DNA of 64,000 nt. It comes from Glaciihabitans sp. dw_435 (lineage in GTDB: Bacteria; Actinomycetota; Actinomycetes; Actinomycetales; Microbacteriaceae). The notes below the pieces were generated by a model. It ran no database searches. It saw nothing but the letters and a program-made list of their open reading frames with translations, and had not been told where the DNA came from. This document shows, in pieces, positions 17,468 to 26,727 of this stretch. The DNA is taken from assembly GCF_018449675.1 (NCBI RefSeq), contig NZ_JAAVUZ010000002.1:62001-126000 (forward strand). Reading direction: 5' to 3'. Each line of letters begins with the position of its first letter. Position 1 is the first letter of the stretch. A program made the position numbers and the translations under genes.

Positions 17468-20361
17468 ACGGATGCCACCTCTCGGTTCAGGCTGTACAGG
17501 TCGATGGTGGTGATGGTGCGCGTCGTCGTGACGCGTTCGAGCGCCCGCGGCGGCAGCGGCGTGCCAACCGCGATGGTCGTGGTGTCCGGGGCGAGCCGGT
17601 CGAGAATCAGCAGGAAGGCGATCTCGTCGTTGACGTCGGCAAACGCGTCGAGCTGGTCGAGCATGACCACGGGCGTGCGCTCCGACAGGGAGATCACGGC
17701 GAGGGCGACCGCACGCTCGAGCTGCGGCAATTGCTCAACCTCGGTCTCCGCCGACAGGCGCATCGTGTTACCGGTGGTCGCCAGCGCGGAGTTGACCCTG
17801 TCGACCCACTCATCGGCCCGGCGGCGCAGTGAGCCACCCCGGTTTCGCGAGCCCGTCAGGCGCATCCGCTCCTGCAGAAGATCGCCGAACCGGCCGCGCA
17901 CGTCCGATCTCTCGGACGCCCCGATGTCTTCGAGGGCGACGAGACGCAGGACGGCGGATGACTCGGACGGCAGCGGGTGACCCAGCACCTGCACGTGTCC
18001 GCTCAACGGTTTCAGACGCCCGGCCACCGTCGCGGCGAGGACCGCGCGGTCTGCGGCATCCCCGGCGACGCGCACGATCGTTCCCGCGGCGATGCCGAAG
18101 CTGATCGGACCGACCGTGGAGTCGCGTGCCCCGGCGACGAGGTAGTCGGCCGTGATCGCATCGGCGCGGTGCTGGTCTGCCCACTCGACTTCTTCGCGGT
18201 GGGCGCGGAGGTTCTCCCCCTCGATGTCGACGTTGGGCAGGATGCGCGACAACCACTTCGGCATCCACCAGGCCGCGTGGCCGAGCAGCGCCATCACGGC
18301 GGGAACGAGGGTCATGCGCACGAGGAACGCGTCCGCGAGGATGCCGACGGCAAGGCCGAGCGCGATGACCTTGATCACGCCGGCGCCCTCGGGCACAAAC
18401 GCGGCGAAGACGAAGAACATGATGAGGGCAGCGGCGGTGACCACGCGGGCGGCGTTCGAGAAGCCCTTCACGATCGCCTGCCGCGGGTTACCCGTGTGCA
18501 CGTAGGTTTCTCGCATTCCGGAGACGAGGAACACCTCGTAGTCCATCGCGAGACCGAAGAGCACGGCCATCAGCAGGATGGGCATGAAGCTGAGGATCGG
18601 GCCGGGCACGGCCCCCAGCGCGTCGGCGAACCAGCCCCATTGGAAGATCGCGACCACGACACCGAACGAAGTGAACACCGACAGCAGGAACCCGACGGCC
18701 GCCTTGATCGGCACGAAGACCGACCTGAACACCATCATGAGCAGGATGATCGAGAGTCCGACCACGATGATGCCGAACGGCACGAGCGCGTTGTTCAGCC
18801 GCGTCGAGATATCGATCTGCACGGCCGTTGCGCCCGTGACGGCGATGGACATGTCGTACTTCTTGTCGATGTCCGGGGCGATGTCGCGGATGGCGTTGAC
18901 GAGGGTGGTGGTCTGGGGCGAGTCCGGCCCGCTCTTCGGGATGACCTGGATGATGGCGGTGTCGAGCGTCGCGTTCGGCAACCCCTGGCTCACGTAGGAG
19001 ACGTCAGGGAGCTCGCGCAACTGGTCACCGACGGACTTCAGGTCATCGATGAACGTGGTGCTCTGCGTGATGTCGACGAGAACGATCAGCGGACCGTTGT
19101 GGCCGGGGCCGAAGGCATCGGAAATGGTGTCGTAGGACTCGCGGGCTACAGAGCCCTTCGGCTCGGAGCCGCCGTCCGGCAGCGCGAGCGTGAGGCTGAA
19201 CGCGGGGATCGCGAGCGTCCCCAGGATCACGACGACAGCAACCACGGCGACGATCGGCGCCTTGAGCACGAGCTTCACCCAGCGCTCACCGAAGGAGACA
19301 CGGGATGTCCCGTCCGTCGTAGCCCGGCGGTACGCGCGTGAACCCGGCTTGGCTGCCAGGCGTCCCTTCGCCAGTCCCATGATCGCGGGCAGGAGTGTCA
19401 GCGACACCAGGATCGCCACGAACACCGCGGCCGCCGCGGAGACCCCCATGGCACTGAGGAACGGGATCTGCACCACGAGCAGGCCGAGGAGCGCGATGAT
19501 TACCGTCACACCCGCGAAGACGACCGAGCTGCCGGCGGTCGCCACCGCTGTAGCGGCGGAGTCCTCCGGTTCCATTCCGTTGGCCATCTGGTTTCGGTGC
19601 CGGGACAGGATGAACAGGGCGTAGTCGATACCGACCGCGAGCCCGATCATCAGGGCAAGCAGTGGGGTTGCGCTGGAGATGGTGGCGAAGGCAGAGACGG
19701 CGATGACCCCGCCGAGCGAGACGCCGATTCCGGTGATCGCCGTGATGAGGGGAAGGCCAGCCGCGAGCAGCGATCCGAAGGTGATGAACAGCACGACTCC
19801 GGCGAAGACGACGCCGATGATCTCCGTCGGGGTGATCCCGTACGTGGTGTCCTGGAACACCTGGCCGCCGAACCCGACGGTCATGCCCGCATCGGTGGCG
19901 ATGGATCCGAGGCCTTGCACGTCCGAGAGGGTTGCGTCCGTGACATCCGCCGTCTGACCGGTGAATTGCACATTGATGATGCCGGTGGTGCCGTCCTCGG
20001 ACACGGCATCGGTTGCGTACTCGCTGAAGGGCGAGACACCCTGCGAGACGCCCTTGATGTCGTCAAGTTTGTCGACGATCGAGTCGATCGCGGCCGTGTA
20101 CTTCGGCTCCTCGAGCTTCGCGCCATCCTTCGTCTGCACGACGATCTGGGCGCTGGCGCCCGCCGTCTGCGGGAAGACCGCTGCAAGGCGGTCGATCGCG
20201 GTCTGCGATTCGGTGCCGGGGATCGCGAAGGACTCCTGCGTCTTGCCGCCGAGGGCCGCGCCACCGCCGAGGATTCCGATCATCAGGAGGATCCACACGA
20301 TGATGACCGGCCACGGCCGGTTGTAGGAGAAACGCCCGAGGCGGTAGAGAAGGGTGGCCAT
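17464..20361 (-). CDS. MMPL/RND-family transporter with fused degenerate ABC-ATPase-like domain
   Basis: A 965-residue protein. Residues 1 to about 710 are an MMPL-type RND exporter: 12 membrane segments in two halves, each preceded by an extracytoplasmic loop, with GLAVGIDYALFILSRHR and ILLMAVLFGLAMDYEVFLVSGMRE as the proton-relay Asp motifs. Residues about 738-965 look like an ABC ATPase: GPISFGIAAGTIVRVAG, AGRLKPLSGHVQVLG and a Walker B-like VVMLDQLDAF. The Walker A lysine is absent (GDAADRAVL in place of GxxGxGKST) and there is no LSGGQ. The same segment is closely matched by the free ATPase at 38991-39905. It follows the TetR gene with a 1-base overlap. Confidence 0.9.
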   Translation of the reverse strand: MATLLYRLGRFSYNRPWPVIIVWILLMIGILGGGAALGGKTQESFAIPGTESQTAIDRLAAVFPQTAGASAQIVVQTKDGAKLEEPKYTAAIDSIVDKLDDIKGVSQGVSPFSEYATDAVSEDGTTGIINVQFTGQTADVTDATLSDVQGLGSIATDAGMTVGFGGQVFQDTTYGITPTEIIGVVFAGVVLFITFGSLLAAGLPLITAITGIGVSLGGVIAVSAFATISSATPLLALMIGLAVGIDYALFILSRHRNQMANGMEPEDSAATAVATAGSSVVFAGVTVIIALLGLLVVQIPFLSAMGVSAAAAVFVAILVSLTLLPAIMGLAKGRLAAKPGSRAYRRATTDGTSRVSFGERWVKLVLKAPIVAVVAVVVILGTLAIPAFSLTLALPDGGSEPKGSVARESYDTISDAFGPGHNGPLIVLVDITQSTTFIDDLKSVGDQLRELPDVSYVSQGLPNATLDTAIIQVIPKSGPDSPQTTTLVNAIRDIAPDIDKKYDMSIAVTGATAVQIDISTRLNNALVPFGIIVVGLSIILLMMVFRSVFVPIKAAVGFLLSVFTSFGVVVAIFQWGWFADALGAVPGPILSFMPILLMAVLFGLAMDYEVFLVSGMRETYVHTGNPRQAIVKGFSNAARVVTAAALIMFFVFAAFVPEGAGVIKVIALGLAVGILADAFLVRMTLVPAVMALLGHAAWWMPKWLSRILPNVDIEGENLRAHREEVEWADQHRADAITADYLVAGARDSTVGPISFGIAAGTIVRVAGDAADRAVLAATVAGRLKPLSGHVQVLGHPLPSESSAVLRLVALEDIGASERSDVRGRFGDLLQERMRLTGSRNRGGSLRRRADEWVDRVNSALATTGNTMRLSAETEVEQLPQLERAVALAVISLSERTPVVMLDQLDAFADVNDEIAFLLILDRLAPDTTTIAVGTPLPPRALERVTTTRTITTIDLYSLNREVASV

Positions 20362-20939
20362 CAGATGAGCTCCTGGATTGCGGCGGGGCGGACGGGTACG
20401 GGGGCGAGCAGTTCGGTGAGAACGGTGATGAGGGCGGGGCGGATGTCGGCGAGCGGCTCGGTCTCGGGACCGAAATTCTCTTCAGTGGCCAGGACGTAGG
20501 CGGCACCTCCGAGGGCGATGCCGAACCGGAGGCGATCGACGGGCGAGTCGACGTTCGAGTGGAAGTAGCTCGCCAGCCGAACCACGATGAGGTTCGCCCG
20601 GTCGATCACCGGTACGTCTTCGAGCGAACGTGCCTGGTTGATGAACAAATGCACCTCGAGGCGGTAGGCAAGCAGGAAGTCGACGAAGTCGGTGATGAAG
20701 GCACGGCGGGTCTGGTCGTTCAGGGGCGCCCCCTCGATCGAGTCGAGGATCACCTCCATGCGGTCGAGTGCCGGCGAGATCCCGGCCTCGAGCAGCGCCT
20801 CCTTGGACGCAAAGTGGTACAGCACACTCGACTTCGACAGTCCCGCTACCTCGGCGATGCGTTGCAGCGACGTCGCGCCGTACCCGGCGCGAGCGAATTC
20901 GGACAGCGCAATGGCGCGCAGATCATCGTGACTCGACAT
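20361..20939 (-). CDS. TetR-family regulator of the MMPL/YhgE operon
   Basis: A 192-residue TetR protein with the HTH at about 5-52 (LRAIALSEFARAGYGATSLQRIAEVAGLSKSSVLYHFASKEALLE). It is the first gene of the operon and overlaps the MMPL gene by one base (TGATG). Two near-identical palindromes sit just upstream of its leaderless -10, so it very likely represses itself and the exporter genes behind it. The inducing ligand is unknown. Confidence 0.92.
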   Translation of the reverse strand: MSSHDDLRAIALSEFARAGYGATSLQRIAEVAGLSKSSVLYHFASKEALLEAGISPALDRMEVILDSIEGAPLNDQTRRAFITDFVDFLLAYRLEVHLFINQARSLEDVPVIDRANLIVVRLASYFHSNVDSPVDRLRFGIALGGAAYVLATEENFGPETEPLADIRPALITVLTELLAPVPVRPAAIQELI

Positions 20940-20946
20940 GGGAATT

Positions 20947-20988
20947 ACGCTAACTGACCGATCGGACAGTTTCTGACCGATCGGTCAG
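20947..20988 (-). promoter_or_regulatory. Double TetR operator and -10 of the MMPL/YhgE operon
   Basis: CTGACCGATCGGTCAG (20973-20988) is a perfect 16-bp palindrome. A second copy, CTGACCGATCGGACAG (20954-20969), has one changed base, and the two centres are 19 bases apart. TAGCGT (20952-20947, minus strand) lies 7 bases before the TetR ATG. The operators cover and adjoin the promoter. Confidence 0.85.
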
Positions 20989-21052
20989 TTAACAGCGGAT
21001 TGCCAGCCCCGTCCGGCGCTCCGGCCCGGGTCGTGCGCTACCCAGGCGGGGG

Positions 21053-22243
21053 TCAGTGCACCAGCGCGAGCAGCAGCGTCGCCGGGATCACCGTCAGCGG
21101 CACCACCAGCAGGCCGAGCGCCGCGTACCGCCACCACGAGATCGTGACGTCCAGCGACTTCAGCCGGTCGTGCCACAGCAGCGTCGCCAGCGATGCCCAG
21201 GGGGTGATGAGCGGTCCGGCGTTGACGCCGATCAGCAGCGCCGCCAGCCGGAGCGGATCGCCCGCCACCGGCTCGAGGGCGAGATAGGCCGGCAGGTTGT
21301 TGACGACGTTGGCCCCGGCGACACCCAGCCCCGTCAGCCGCAGCAGATCGGCCACGCCCGTGCCCTGCCCCGCGATCGACAGCAGGAAGTCGGTGAGGCC
21401 CAGCGAGTGGGCGGCCTCGATGACGAGGAAGAGACCGGATGCCAGGAGCACGAGTTGCCACGGAAGCAGGCCAAACTTCAGCACAGCCGGCCGGCGTGCC
21501 AGAAAGAATCCCCCGAGGACCACCGCCGCGATGACCGCGGGGATCCACACCTCAACTCCGGATACGAGCGCGGGCACCAGCAGGGCGACGACGATGCCGC
21601 TCACGATGAGCAGCACACGGTCGTCGGGACGGTCGCCATCGCCGGGTTCGTACCTGCGCAGCAGGTCTTTGCGGTACACGAGGAAGAGGACGACAGAGGG
21701 AATGACGATCGCCACGATCGCCGGAACCGCCATCAGGGCGGCGAACTGCGCGGGGCCGCCGAGGTCGAGCTCGCGTTCGGCCAGCAGGTTGGTGAGGTTC
21801 GAGACGGGCAGCAGCAGCGACGCGCTGTTGGCAAGCCACACCGTCGTCAGGGCGAACGGGATGGGCGGAAGACCGACGTGTCGCGCCAGCAACACCACAA
21901 CGGGAGTGAGGAGCACGGCGGTGGTATCCAGCGACAGGAAGATGGTGCTGGCGGACGCGAGCAGCACCACGAGAATCCACAGCAGCCACGCGCGATCCAG
22001 ACCCCACACGGCGAGGCGCTCGGCGATCACCGTGAACAGCCCGGCCTCGGCCGCCAGCTCGGTCACCACGGTGATGGCGACAACAAACAGCAGGATTGGC
22101 CAGACGCGGTCCGCCACTGCCAGCGCGTCATCCACCGGCAAAATCCGCACGGCGATGGCGACGAATCCGAGCACCAAGAGGGCAACACCGAGGAGTGCAG
22201 AGCGCACGGCCATCCCTTCGCCGGACGTCGTTCCGGGTGTCAT
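21053..22243 (-). CDS. ArsB/SLC13-type ion permease
   Basis: About 396 residues with 10-12 membrane segments of the ion transporter superfamily (ArsB, NhaD and SLC13 relatives). Typical features are the two re-entrant motif regions, TTVWLANSASLLLPVSNLTNLLAE and GLGVAGANVVNNLPAYLAL, and an early SLDTTAVLLTPVVVLLAR. Substrates in this group are anions, arsenite or Na+/H+. No arsR or arsC is adjacent, so an arsenic role is not supported. The start is uncertain: ATG at 22243 or 22213; the latter has GAAGGG directly against it. Confidence 0.8.
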   Translation of the reverse strand: MTPGTTSGEGMAVRSALLGVALLVLGFVAIAVRILPVDDALAVADRVWPILLFVVAITVVTELAAEAGLFTVIAERLAVWGLDRAWLLWILVVLLASASTIFLSLDTTAVLLTPVVVLLARHVGLPPIPFALTTVWLANSASLLLPVSNLTNLLAERELDLGGPAQFAALMAVPAIVAIVIPSVVLFLVYRKDLLRRYEPGDGDRPDDRVLLIVSGIVVALLVPALVSGVEVWIPAVIAAVVLGGFFLARRPAVLKFGLLPWQLVLLASGLFLVIEAAHSLGLTDFLLSIAGQGTGVADLLRLTGLGVAGANVVNNLPAYLALEPVAGDPLRLAALLIGVNAGPLITPWASLATLLWHDRLKSLDVTISWWRYAALGLLVVPLTVIPATLLLALVH

Positions 22244-22342
22244 CGCGAGTCGACACGGTGGCATCGATGGCGTGCGAGCGTAATTGCTCCCTCGAATTGT
22301 GTGCCCCCGGCCGATCCGGGTCAAGTTAGGTCACCCGCACCC

Positions 22343-22348
22343 TAGAAT
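22343..22348 (+). promoter_or_regulatory. -10 element of the DUF1905/YdeI gene
   Basis: TAGAAT, 6 bases (CGGCGC) before the ATG at 22355, with no ribosome binding site. Predicted leaderless transcript. Confidence 0.55.
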
Positions 22349-22354
22349 CGGCGC

Positions 22355-22819
22355 ATGAAAACGAGTTTCGTGACCTCCCTGTACCAGCCAGAGGGCCGCT
22401 CCGTCACCGGCGTACCCGTTCCCGAGTCGGCGATCGACGAGCTCGGCGCCGGTAAGAAGCCCGCGGTGACCATCACCGTGCGCGGAGCGTCCATGGCCGA
22501 GTCCTTCGTCTACCGCAGCACCGTCGCATCGATGGGCGGGCAGTTCCTCATCTCGTTCAGTTCTGCGTCGCGGGATGCCACGGGGTTGAAGGCCGGCGAC
22601 GAGATCGACGTCACCCTCGAGCTCGATGATCAGCCCCGCACCATCGAGACCCCACACGACCTGATGAGCTCCCTCACCGAGGCCGGGTTGCTGGATACCT
22701 TTCTCGGGCTGTCCTACTCGAAGCAGCGTGGATACGTGGAGCCGATCGAGGCGGCGAAGACGGTGGAGACCCGGCAGCGTCGCGTGGAGAAGGTCGTCAC
22801 CGACCTCTCCGGCTCCTGA
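22355..22819 (+). CDS. DUF1905 / YdeI-OmpD-associated family protein
   Basis: A 154-residue protein. Residues 1-90 form a DUF1905-type small beta-barrel (FVTSLYQPEGRSVTGVPVPESAIDELG, AVTITVRG, SFSSASRDATGLKAGDEIDVTLELDDQPR). The C-terminal segment (TPHDLMSSLTEAGLLDTFLGLSYSKQRGYVEPIEAAKTVETRQRRVEKVV) is the YdeI/OmdA helical domain. The family has been linked to bacteriocin or peptide resistance, but its biochemistry is unclear. It appears to be a single-gene unit. Confidence 0.85.
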   Translation: MKTSFVTSLYQPEGRSVTGVPVPESAIDELGAGKKPAVTITVRGASMAESFVYRSTVASMGGQFLISFSSASRDATGLKAGDEIDVTLELDDQPRTIETPHDLMSSLTEAGLLDTFLGLSYSKQRGYVEPIEAAKTVETRQRRVEKVVTDLSGS

Positions 22820-22933
22820 CACCCGCCACCCGATCACTACCACCCGGCCGCGACGCGGTACAGGCCCGGCGGCCGAGTCGCGCGCACCAGCGCCGCGGGG
22901 GTAGCGTTAATACGACAATCCCGAGGAGACTTC

Positions 22934-23125
22934 GTGCGCAAATTCATCTTTAGCGGCAGCATCATCAGTGCAATCTTCGGAGGCTTCAGCACGATTCAAG
23001 CCACCCGCAAGGGTCCGCGCGACTGGCGCACCATCCTCATGTGGGTCAGCTGGATCTCCACGCTGGCGATCGCCATCGGCTCCGTCATCATCGAGGCCAA
23101 CGACCAGAACGAGCTGGACGACTAA
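22934..23125 (+). CDS. 63-residue single-span membrane protein
   Basis: A short protein starting at GTG, with GAGGAG 6 bases upstream. It has an N-terminal basic-hydrophobic segment and one clear membrane segment (about 37-54, WVSWISTLAIAIGSVII), followed by an acidic tail. I do not recognise it. The next membrane protein begins 2 bases after its stop, so the pair is co-expressed. Confidence 0.65.
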   Translation: MRKFIFSGSIISAIFGGFSTIQATRKGPRDWRTILMWVSWISTLAIAIGSVIIEANDQNELDD

Positions 23126-23127
23126 CC

Positions 23128-23733
23128 ATGTTCAGCCACTCGATGGGGTTTGGGTTCGGGCACGTCATTGCGACGGTGCTGTACGGGGCATTCGCCCTGT
23201 TCGTCCTCGCGGTCCTCATCGGGCTGGTGATCCTTCTCGTTCGTTTCCTCCTGGTAGCGACGACCGCGGCGCAGATCTACGTGGCCAAGAATCGGCCTGC
23301 CGCGACGCCGACCCCGCCCGGAGGCTCGGCGACGCATCCCGCGCCGACCCCGCACGCGCCGTCCGCACCGACCGCTGCGGCTCCGACAGCGACGGTCTCC
23401 CCGGCGAGCCCGGGCGCAGCCACCTCGTCGGCTACTCCCGCGTCCACCCCTCCCGCGGCGACCCCTGCCACGACACCGGCGGCGGATGGCCCGTCCGACG
23501 CAGCGACTCCCGGTGCTGGCGATGACGCCCCGGCGTGGGGCGCGGTGTTCCCCGACGCCGGCGGACCCGCGACGATGCCCGCGATTCCGGACCCCGAAGC
23601 ACCTGCGGCACCCAGCACGCCCGCACCCCGGGCCACCCGGTCCCCCGCCGCAAAGCCCGCCACGACCAAGCCGGCCACGAAGCCGCGGACGCCGCGCACT
23701 CCCCCCGCACCGCCGGCGTCACCCGTCGAGTAA
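23128..23733 (+). CDS. Membrane-anchored Pro/Ala/Thr-rich protein
   Basis: A 201-residue protein. Residues about 10-45 are one or two membrane segments (VIATVLYGAFALFVLAVLIGLVILLVRFLLVATT). The remainder (about 55-201) is disordered, rich in Pro, Ala and Thr, with Lys/Arg increasing toward the end. The open frame extends upstream of the ATG, but the ATG at 23128 lies 2 bases after the previous gene and gives a sensible protein. No domain is recognised. Confidence 0.65.
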   Translation: MFSHSMGFGFGHVIATVLYGAFALFVLAVLIGLVILLVRFLLVATTAAQIYVAKNRPAATPTPPGGSATHPAPTPHAPSAPTAAAPTATVSPASPGAATSSATPASTPPAATPATTPAADGPSDAATPGAGDDAPAWGAVFPDAGGPATMPAIPDPEAPAAPSTPAPRATRSPAAKPATTKPATKPRTPRTPPAPPASPVE

Positions 23734-23791
23734 CGCCGGCACGGGTCATCCGCTCTCCGCATGCGGCGGCAGGGTGGGGACCCGACTCCCG

Positions 23792-24541
23792 CTACGACAG
23801 GAAGCCGCGGAGCAACGCCGCCGATCCCTCGAGGTGCTCGCGCATTGCCTCGATCGCCCGGGCGGAATCCCCCGTGAGGATCGCGACGACGATGGCCTCG
23901 TGCTGCTCGTTGGAGTGGTCGATGTTCGGCCCGAGCAACGGGATGCTGCCGAGCAGTTCGTTGACGCGCGTGCGGTTGTCCGCCAGCAGCGGCACAAGCG
24001 ATGGCGTTCCGGCCAGCTCGCCAATCGTCAGGTGCAGGCGGGAGTCGAGACGGCGGTAGTCGGCGGCGGACGCGGCGGCGGTCTCCCCCAGGCGGCGCCA
24101 CAGTAGATCCCTGTCGGCGGCCGACAGGCTCTTGCCCGCGACAGCGCGCACCGCGCCGATCTCGAGGATCTCGCGCAGGCCAAGCACGTCCTCGATCTCG
24201 TCCGCGTCAAGGGGTTCGTCAGTCGCGGCCACCTCGGGAAGCACGTCGGTGACGAAGGTGCCGCCATAGCGACCGCGCTTGCTCACCAGGTAGCCGGCCT
24301 TGGCGAGCTCGGCGATGGCCTCCCGTACGGTGTCGCGGCTCACCGAGAACTTCGCGGCAAGATCACGCTCGGGCGGGAGTGCCTCCCCCGGTGCCACGAT
24401 GCCGAGCCGGATGGTTTGCAGCAGGCGCGCCACTGTATCTTCGAACGCGTTTCCGCTGCGCACGGGCCGGAAGAGCGCGTCCGCGACATGGTCGCTCGCC
24501 GTGGTCTCCTCGACCGGGAACGGGTCTGTGGTGGGTGTCAT
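23792..24541 (-). CDS. FadR-type GntR regulator of the gamma-glutamyl cluster
   Basis: A 249-residue regulator. The GntR winged helix is at about 32-102 (FEDTVARLLQTIRLGIVAPGEALPPERDLAAKFSVSRDTVREAIAELAKAGYLVSKRGRYGGTFV). The FCD ligand domain follows (about 118-245), with acidic and His residues of the metal-binding type (LHLTIGELAG, NEQHEAIVVAIL). It is the last gene of the five-gene catabolic operon, 8 bases after the SDR stop, so it probably controls that operon and the divergent permease. Confidence 0.93.
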   Translation of the reverse strand: MTPTTDPFPVEETTASDHVADALFRPVRSGNAFEDTVARLLQTIRLGIVAPGEALPPERDLAAKFSVSRDTVREAIAELAKAGYLVSKRGRYGGTFVTDVLPEVAATDEPLDADEIEDVLGLREILEIGAVRAVAGKSLSAADRDLLWRRLGETAAASAADYRRLDSRLHLTIGELAGTPSLVPLLADNRTRVNELLGSIPLLGPNIDHSNEQHEAIVVAILTGDSARAIEAMREHLEGSAALLRGFLS

Positions 24542-24549
24542 GGGAACGC

Positions 24550-25338
24550 TTACAGCGGGGTGACGTAGGCCGAGCTGATGCCTCCATCGACCAGGAACGT
24601 GGACGCCGTGATGAAGCTTGCATCATCGCTGGCGAGGAACGCGACGGCGGCCGCCAGCTCCTCGGGCTCGGCGAAACGACCGACGGGGATGTGCACGAGC
24701 CGGCGCTGGGCGCGCTCCTGGTCGGCGGCGAACAGCTCCTGCAACAGGGGCGTGTTCACCGGCCCGGGGCACAGCGCGTTGACCCGGATGCCCTGACGTG
24801 CGAACTGCACACCGAGCTCCTTGGTCATCGCCAGTACACCGCCCTTGGACGCCGTGTAGGAGATCTGGCTCGTCGCCGACCCCATGACGGCGACGAACGA
24901 CGCGGTGTTGATGATGGAGCCAGACTGCTGCTCCACCATGTGACGCAGGGCTGCCCGCGAGCACAGGTAGACCGACTTCAGGTTGACGTCCTGCACGCGC
25001 TCCCAGGCCGGCAGCTCGGTCGTCTCGATCGAGTCGTCGTCGGGCGGGGAGATGCCGGCGTTGTTGAACGCGATGTCGACGGAACCATAGGTCGACTTCG
25101 TGAGGTCGAACAGGTTATTCACCTGGGCCTCGTCGGTGACGTCGACCTGAATGAACATGCCCTCCACCAGGTCGCCAGCGGCCTGCCCGGTCTCGGGGTT
25201 GAAGTCGCCGATGACGACCGTCGCTCCCTCCGCCGCGAACCGCTTGGCCGTCGCAAGCCCAATGCCGCTCGCGCCTCCCGTGATGACGGCGACCTTGCCC
25301 GCCAGTCGCTGGGTAAGGTCAATTCTCGCGATGCTCAT
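24550..25338 (-). CDS. Short-chain dehydrogenase/reductase
   Basis: A 262-residue classical SDR that oxidises an alcohol or reduces a carbonyl with NAD(P). Cofactor motif TGGASGIG, structural NNAG (FNNAGIS), the catalytic Ser in NTASFVAV, and YTASK with catalytic Tyr and Lys. The PGPVNTPLL segment is typical. The acidic D in VIGDFN suggests NAD preference. It lies 27 bases after the aldehyde dehydrogenase, so it probably makes that enzyme's aldehyde from an alcohol intermediate (inference). Confidence 0.92.
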   Translation of the reverse strand: MSIARIDLTQRLAGKVAVITGGASGIGLATAKRFAAEGATVVIGDFNPETGQAAGDLVEGMFIQVDVTDEAQVNNLFDLTKSTYGSVDIAFNNAGISPPDDDSIETTELPAWERVQDVNLKSVYLCSRAALRHMVEQQSGSIINTASFVAVMGSATSQISYTASKGGVLAMTKELGVQFARQGIRVNALCPGPVNTPLLQELFAADQERAQRRLVHIPVGRFAEPEELAAAVAFLASDDASFITASTFLVDGGISSAYVTPL

Positions 25339-25365
25339 TCGTGGTGCTCCTTGCTGTGGGGTGCG

Positions 25366-26727
25366 CTAGTCGGTGCTGATGAAAACATTTTTGGTTTCGG
25401 TGAAAGCGGATGCCGCGTCGGGCCCGAGCTCGCGCCCCAGGCCGCTCTGCTTGAACCCACCAAACGGGGTGGAGTACCGCACGGACGAGTGCGAGTTGAC
25501 CGACAGGTTGCCGCTCTCGACACCCCGGGATACCCGCAGCGCGCGTCCGATATCGCGCGTCCAGATCGATCCCGACAGCCCGTAAACGCTGTCATTGGCC
25601 TGCGCGATGGCGTCGGCCTCGTCGTCGAAGGGCTGCACCGTCACGACGGGGCCGAAGATCTCATCGGTCACGGCCCGGTCGGTGCGCGATTCGGGCAGGA
25701 GCACGGTGGGAGGAAACCAGAAGCCCGGTCCGGATGGCGCGCTGCCGCGGAATGCCACGCGCGAGTCATCCGTCACAAAAGATGACACCCGGTCGATATG
25801 GGTCTTCGAGACCAGGGGACCCATCTCGGTACCGTCGTCGCCGGGCGAGCCGACGCGCACCCCCTGCACCGCGGGTTCGAGGAGCTCGAGGAACCGGTCG
25901 TACACACTGCGCTCGACGAGGATGCGGCTGCGGGCGCAGCAGTCCTGGCCCGCGTTCTCGAACACGGCGTAGGGCGCCGTGGCCGCGGCCTTCTCAAGAT
26001 CGGAGTCGGCGAAGATCACGTTGGCACTCTTGCCGCCGAGCTCGAGCGTGACGGCCTTCACCTGCTCGGCGCAGCCGGCCATCACGCGCTTGCCGACCGC
26101 GGTCGATCCGGTGAAGACGACCTTGCGCACGCCGGGATGGGCGACAAAGCGTTCCCCCACCACATCGCCGCGGCCCGGCAGTACCTGGAATAGCCCCTCC
26201 GGCAGCCCGGCATCGAGCGCGAGCTGGCCGAGGCGTAGTGCGGTGAGCGGCGTCCATTCGGCGGGCTTCAGCAGCACGGCGTTGCCAGCGGCAAGCGCGG
26301 GGGCGAATCCCCACGCGGCGATCGTCATCGGGAAGTTCCACGGCACGATCACCCCGACGACCCCGAGCGGCTCGAGGAAGGTGACGTCGATTCCGCCTGC
26401 CACGGGGATGGTCTTGCCGATCATCCGTTCCGGGGCCGCCGAGTAGTAGTTGAGCACGTCGCGAACGTGTCCGGCTTCCCACCGCGCCTGGGAGATGGGA
26501 TGACCCGAATTGCGCACTTCCAGCCAGGCGAGTTCCTCGATCGCGTCGCCGACGGTCAGCGCGAACTGGCGCAGCGCAGCGGCACGGTCTGCCGGGGCGA
26601 GCGCGGCCCACGCGCGCTGGGCGGACATCGCGTGGCGGACCGCGTCATCCACCTCCTCCACGGTGGTGTGCGTGATCGTGCGCAACGTGGTTTCGTCGGC
26701 GGGGTTGATGAGGGTGATGTCAGGCAC
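25366..26727 (-). CDS. Aldehyde dehydrogenase of the gamma-glutamyl pathway
   Basis: A 453-residue NAD(P)-dependent aldehyde dehydrogenase. Visible are VVGVIVPWNFPM, LLKPAEWTP, FTGSTAVGKRVM, general base Glu in TLELGGKSAN, and the nucleophile Cys in FENAGQDCCARSRILV; EIFGPVV and FGGFKQSGLGRE close the fold. The GQDCCARSR form is common in PuuC-like enzymes of actinobacteria. It is shorter than 480-residue relatives, with a compact N-terminus. GTG at 26727 overlaps the upstream hydrolase by 8 bases. Predicted to oxidise the gamma-glutamyl aldehyde intermediate. Confidence 0.92.
   Translation of the reverse strand: MPDITLINPADETTLRTITHTTVEEVDDAVRHAMSAQRAWAALAPADRAAALRQFALTVGDAIEELAWLEVRNSGHPISQARWEAGHVRDVLNYYSAAPERMIGKTIPVAGGIDVTFLEPLGVVGVIVPWNFPMTIAAWGFAPALAAGNAVLLKPAEWTPLTALRLGQLALDAGLPEGLFQVLPGRGDVVGERFVAHPGVRKVVFTGSTAVGKRVMAGCAEQVKAVTLELGGKSANVIFADSDLEKAAATAPYAVFENAGQDCCARSRILVERSVYDRFLELLEPAVQGVRVGSPGDDGTEMGPLVSKTHIDRVSSFVTDDSRVAFRGSAPSGPGFWFPPTVLLPESRTDRAVTDEIFGPVVTVQPFDDEADAIAQANDSVYGLSGSIWTRDIGRALRVSRGVESGNLSVNSHSSVRYSTPFGGFKQSGLGRELGPDAASAFTETKNVFISTD

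Noticed and set aside
21053-22243. Arsenite efflux protein ArsB
   Set aside because: The fold fits, but no arsR or arsC is nearby and the permease superfamily has many substrates.
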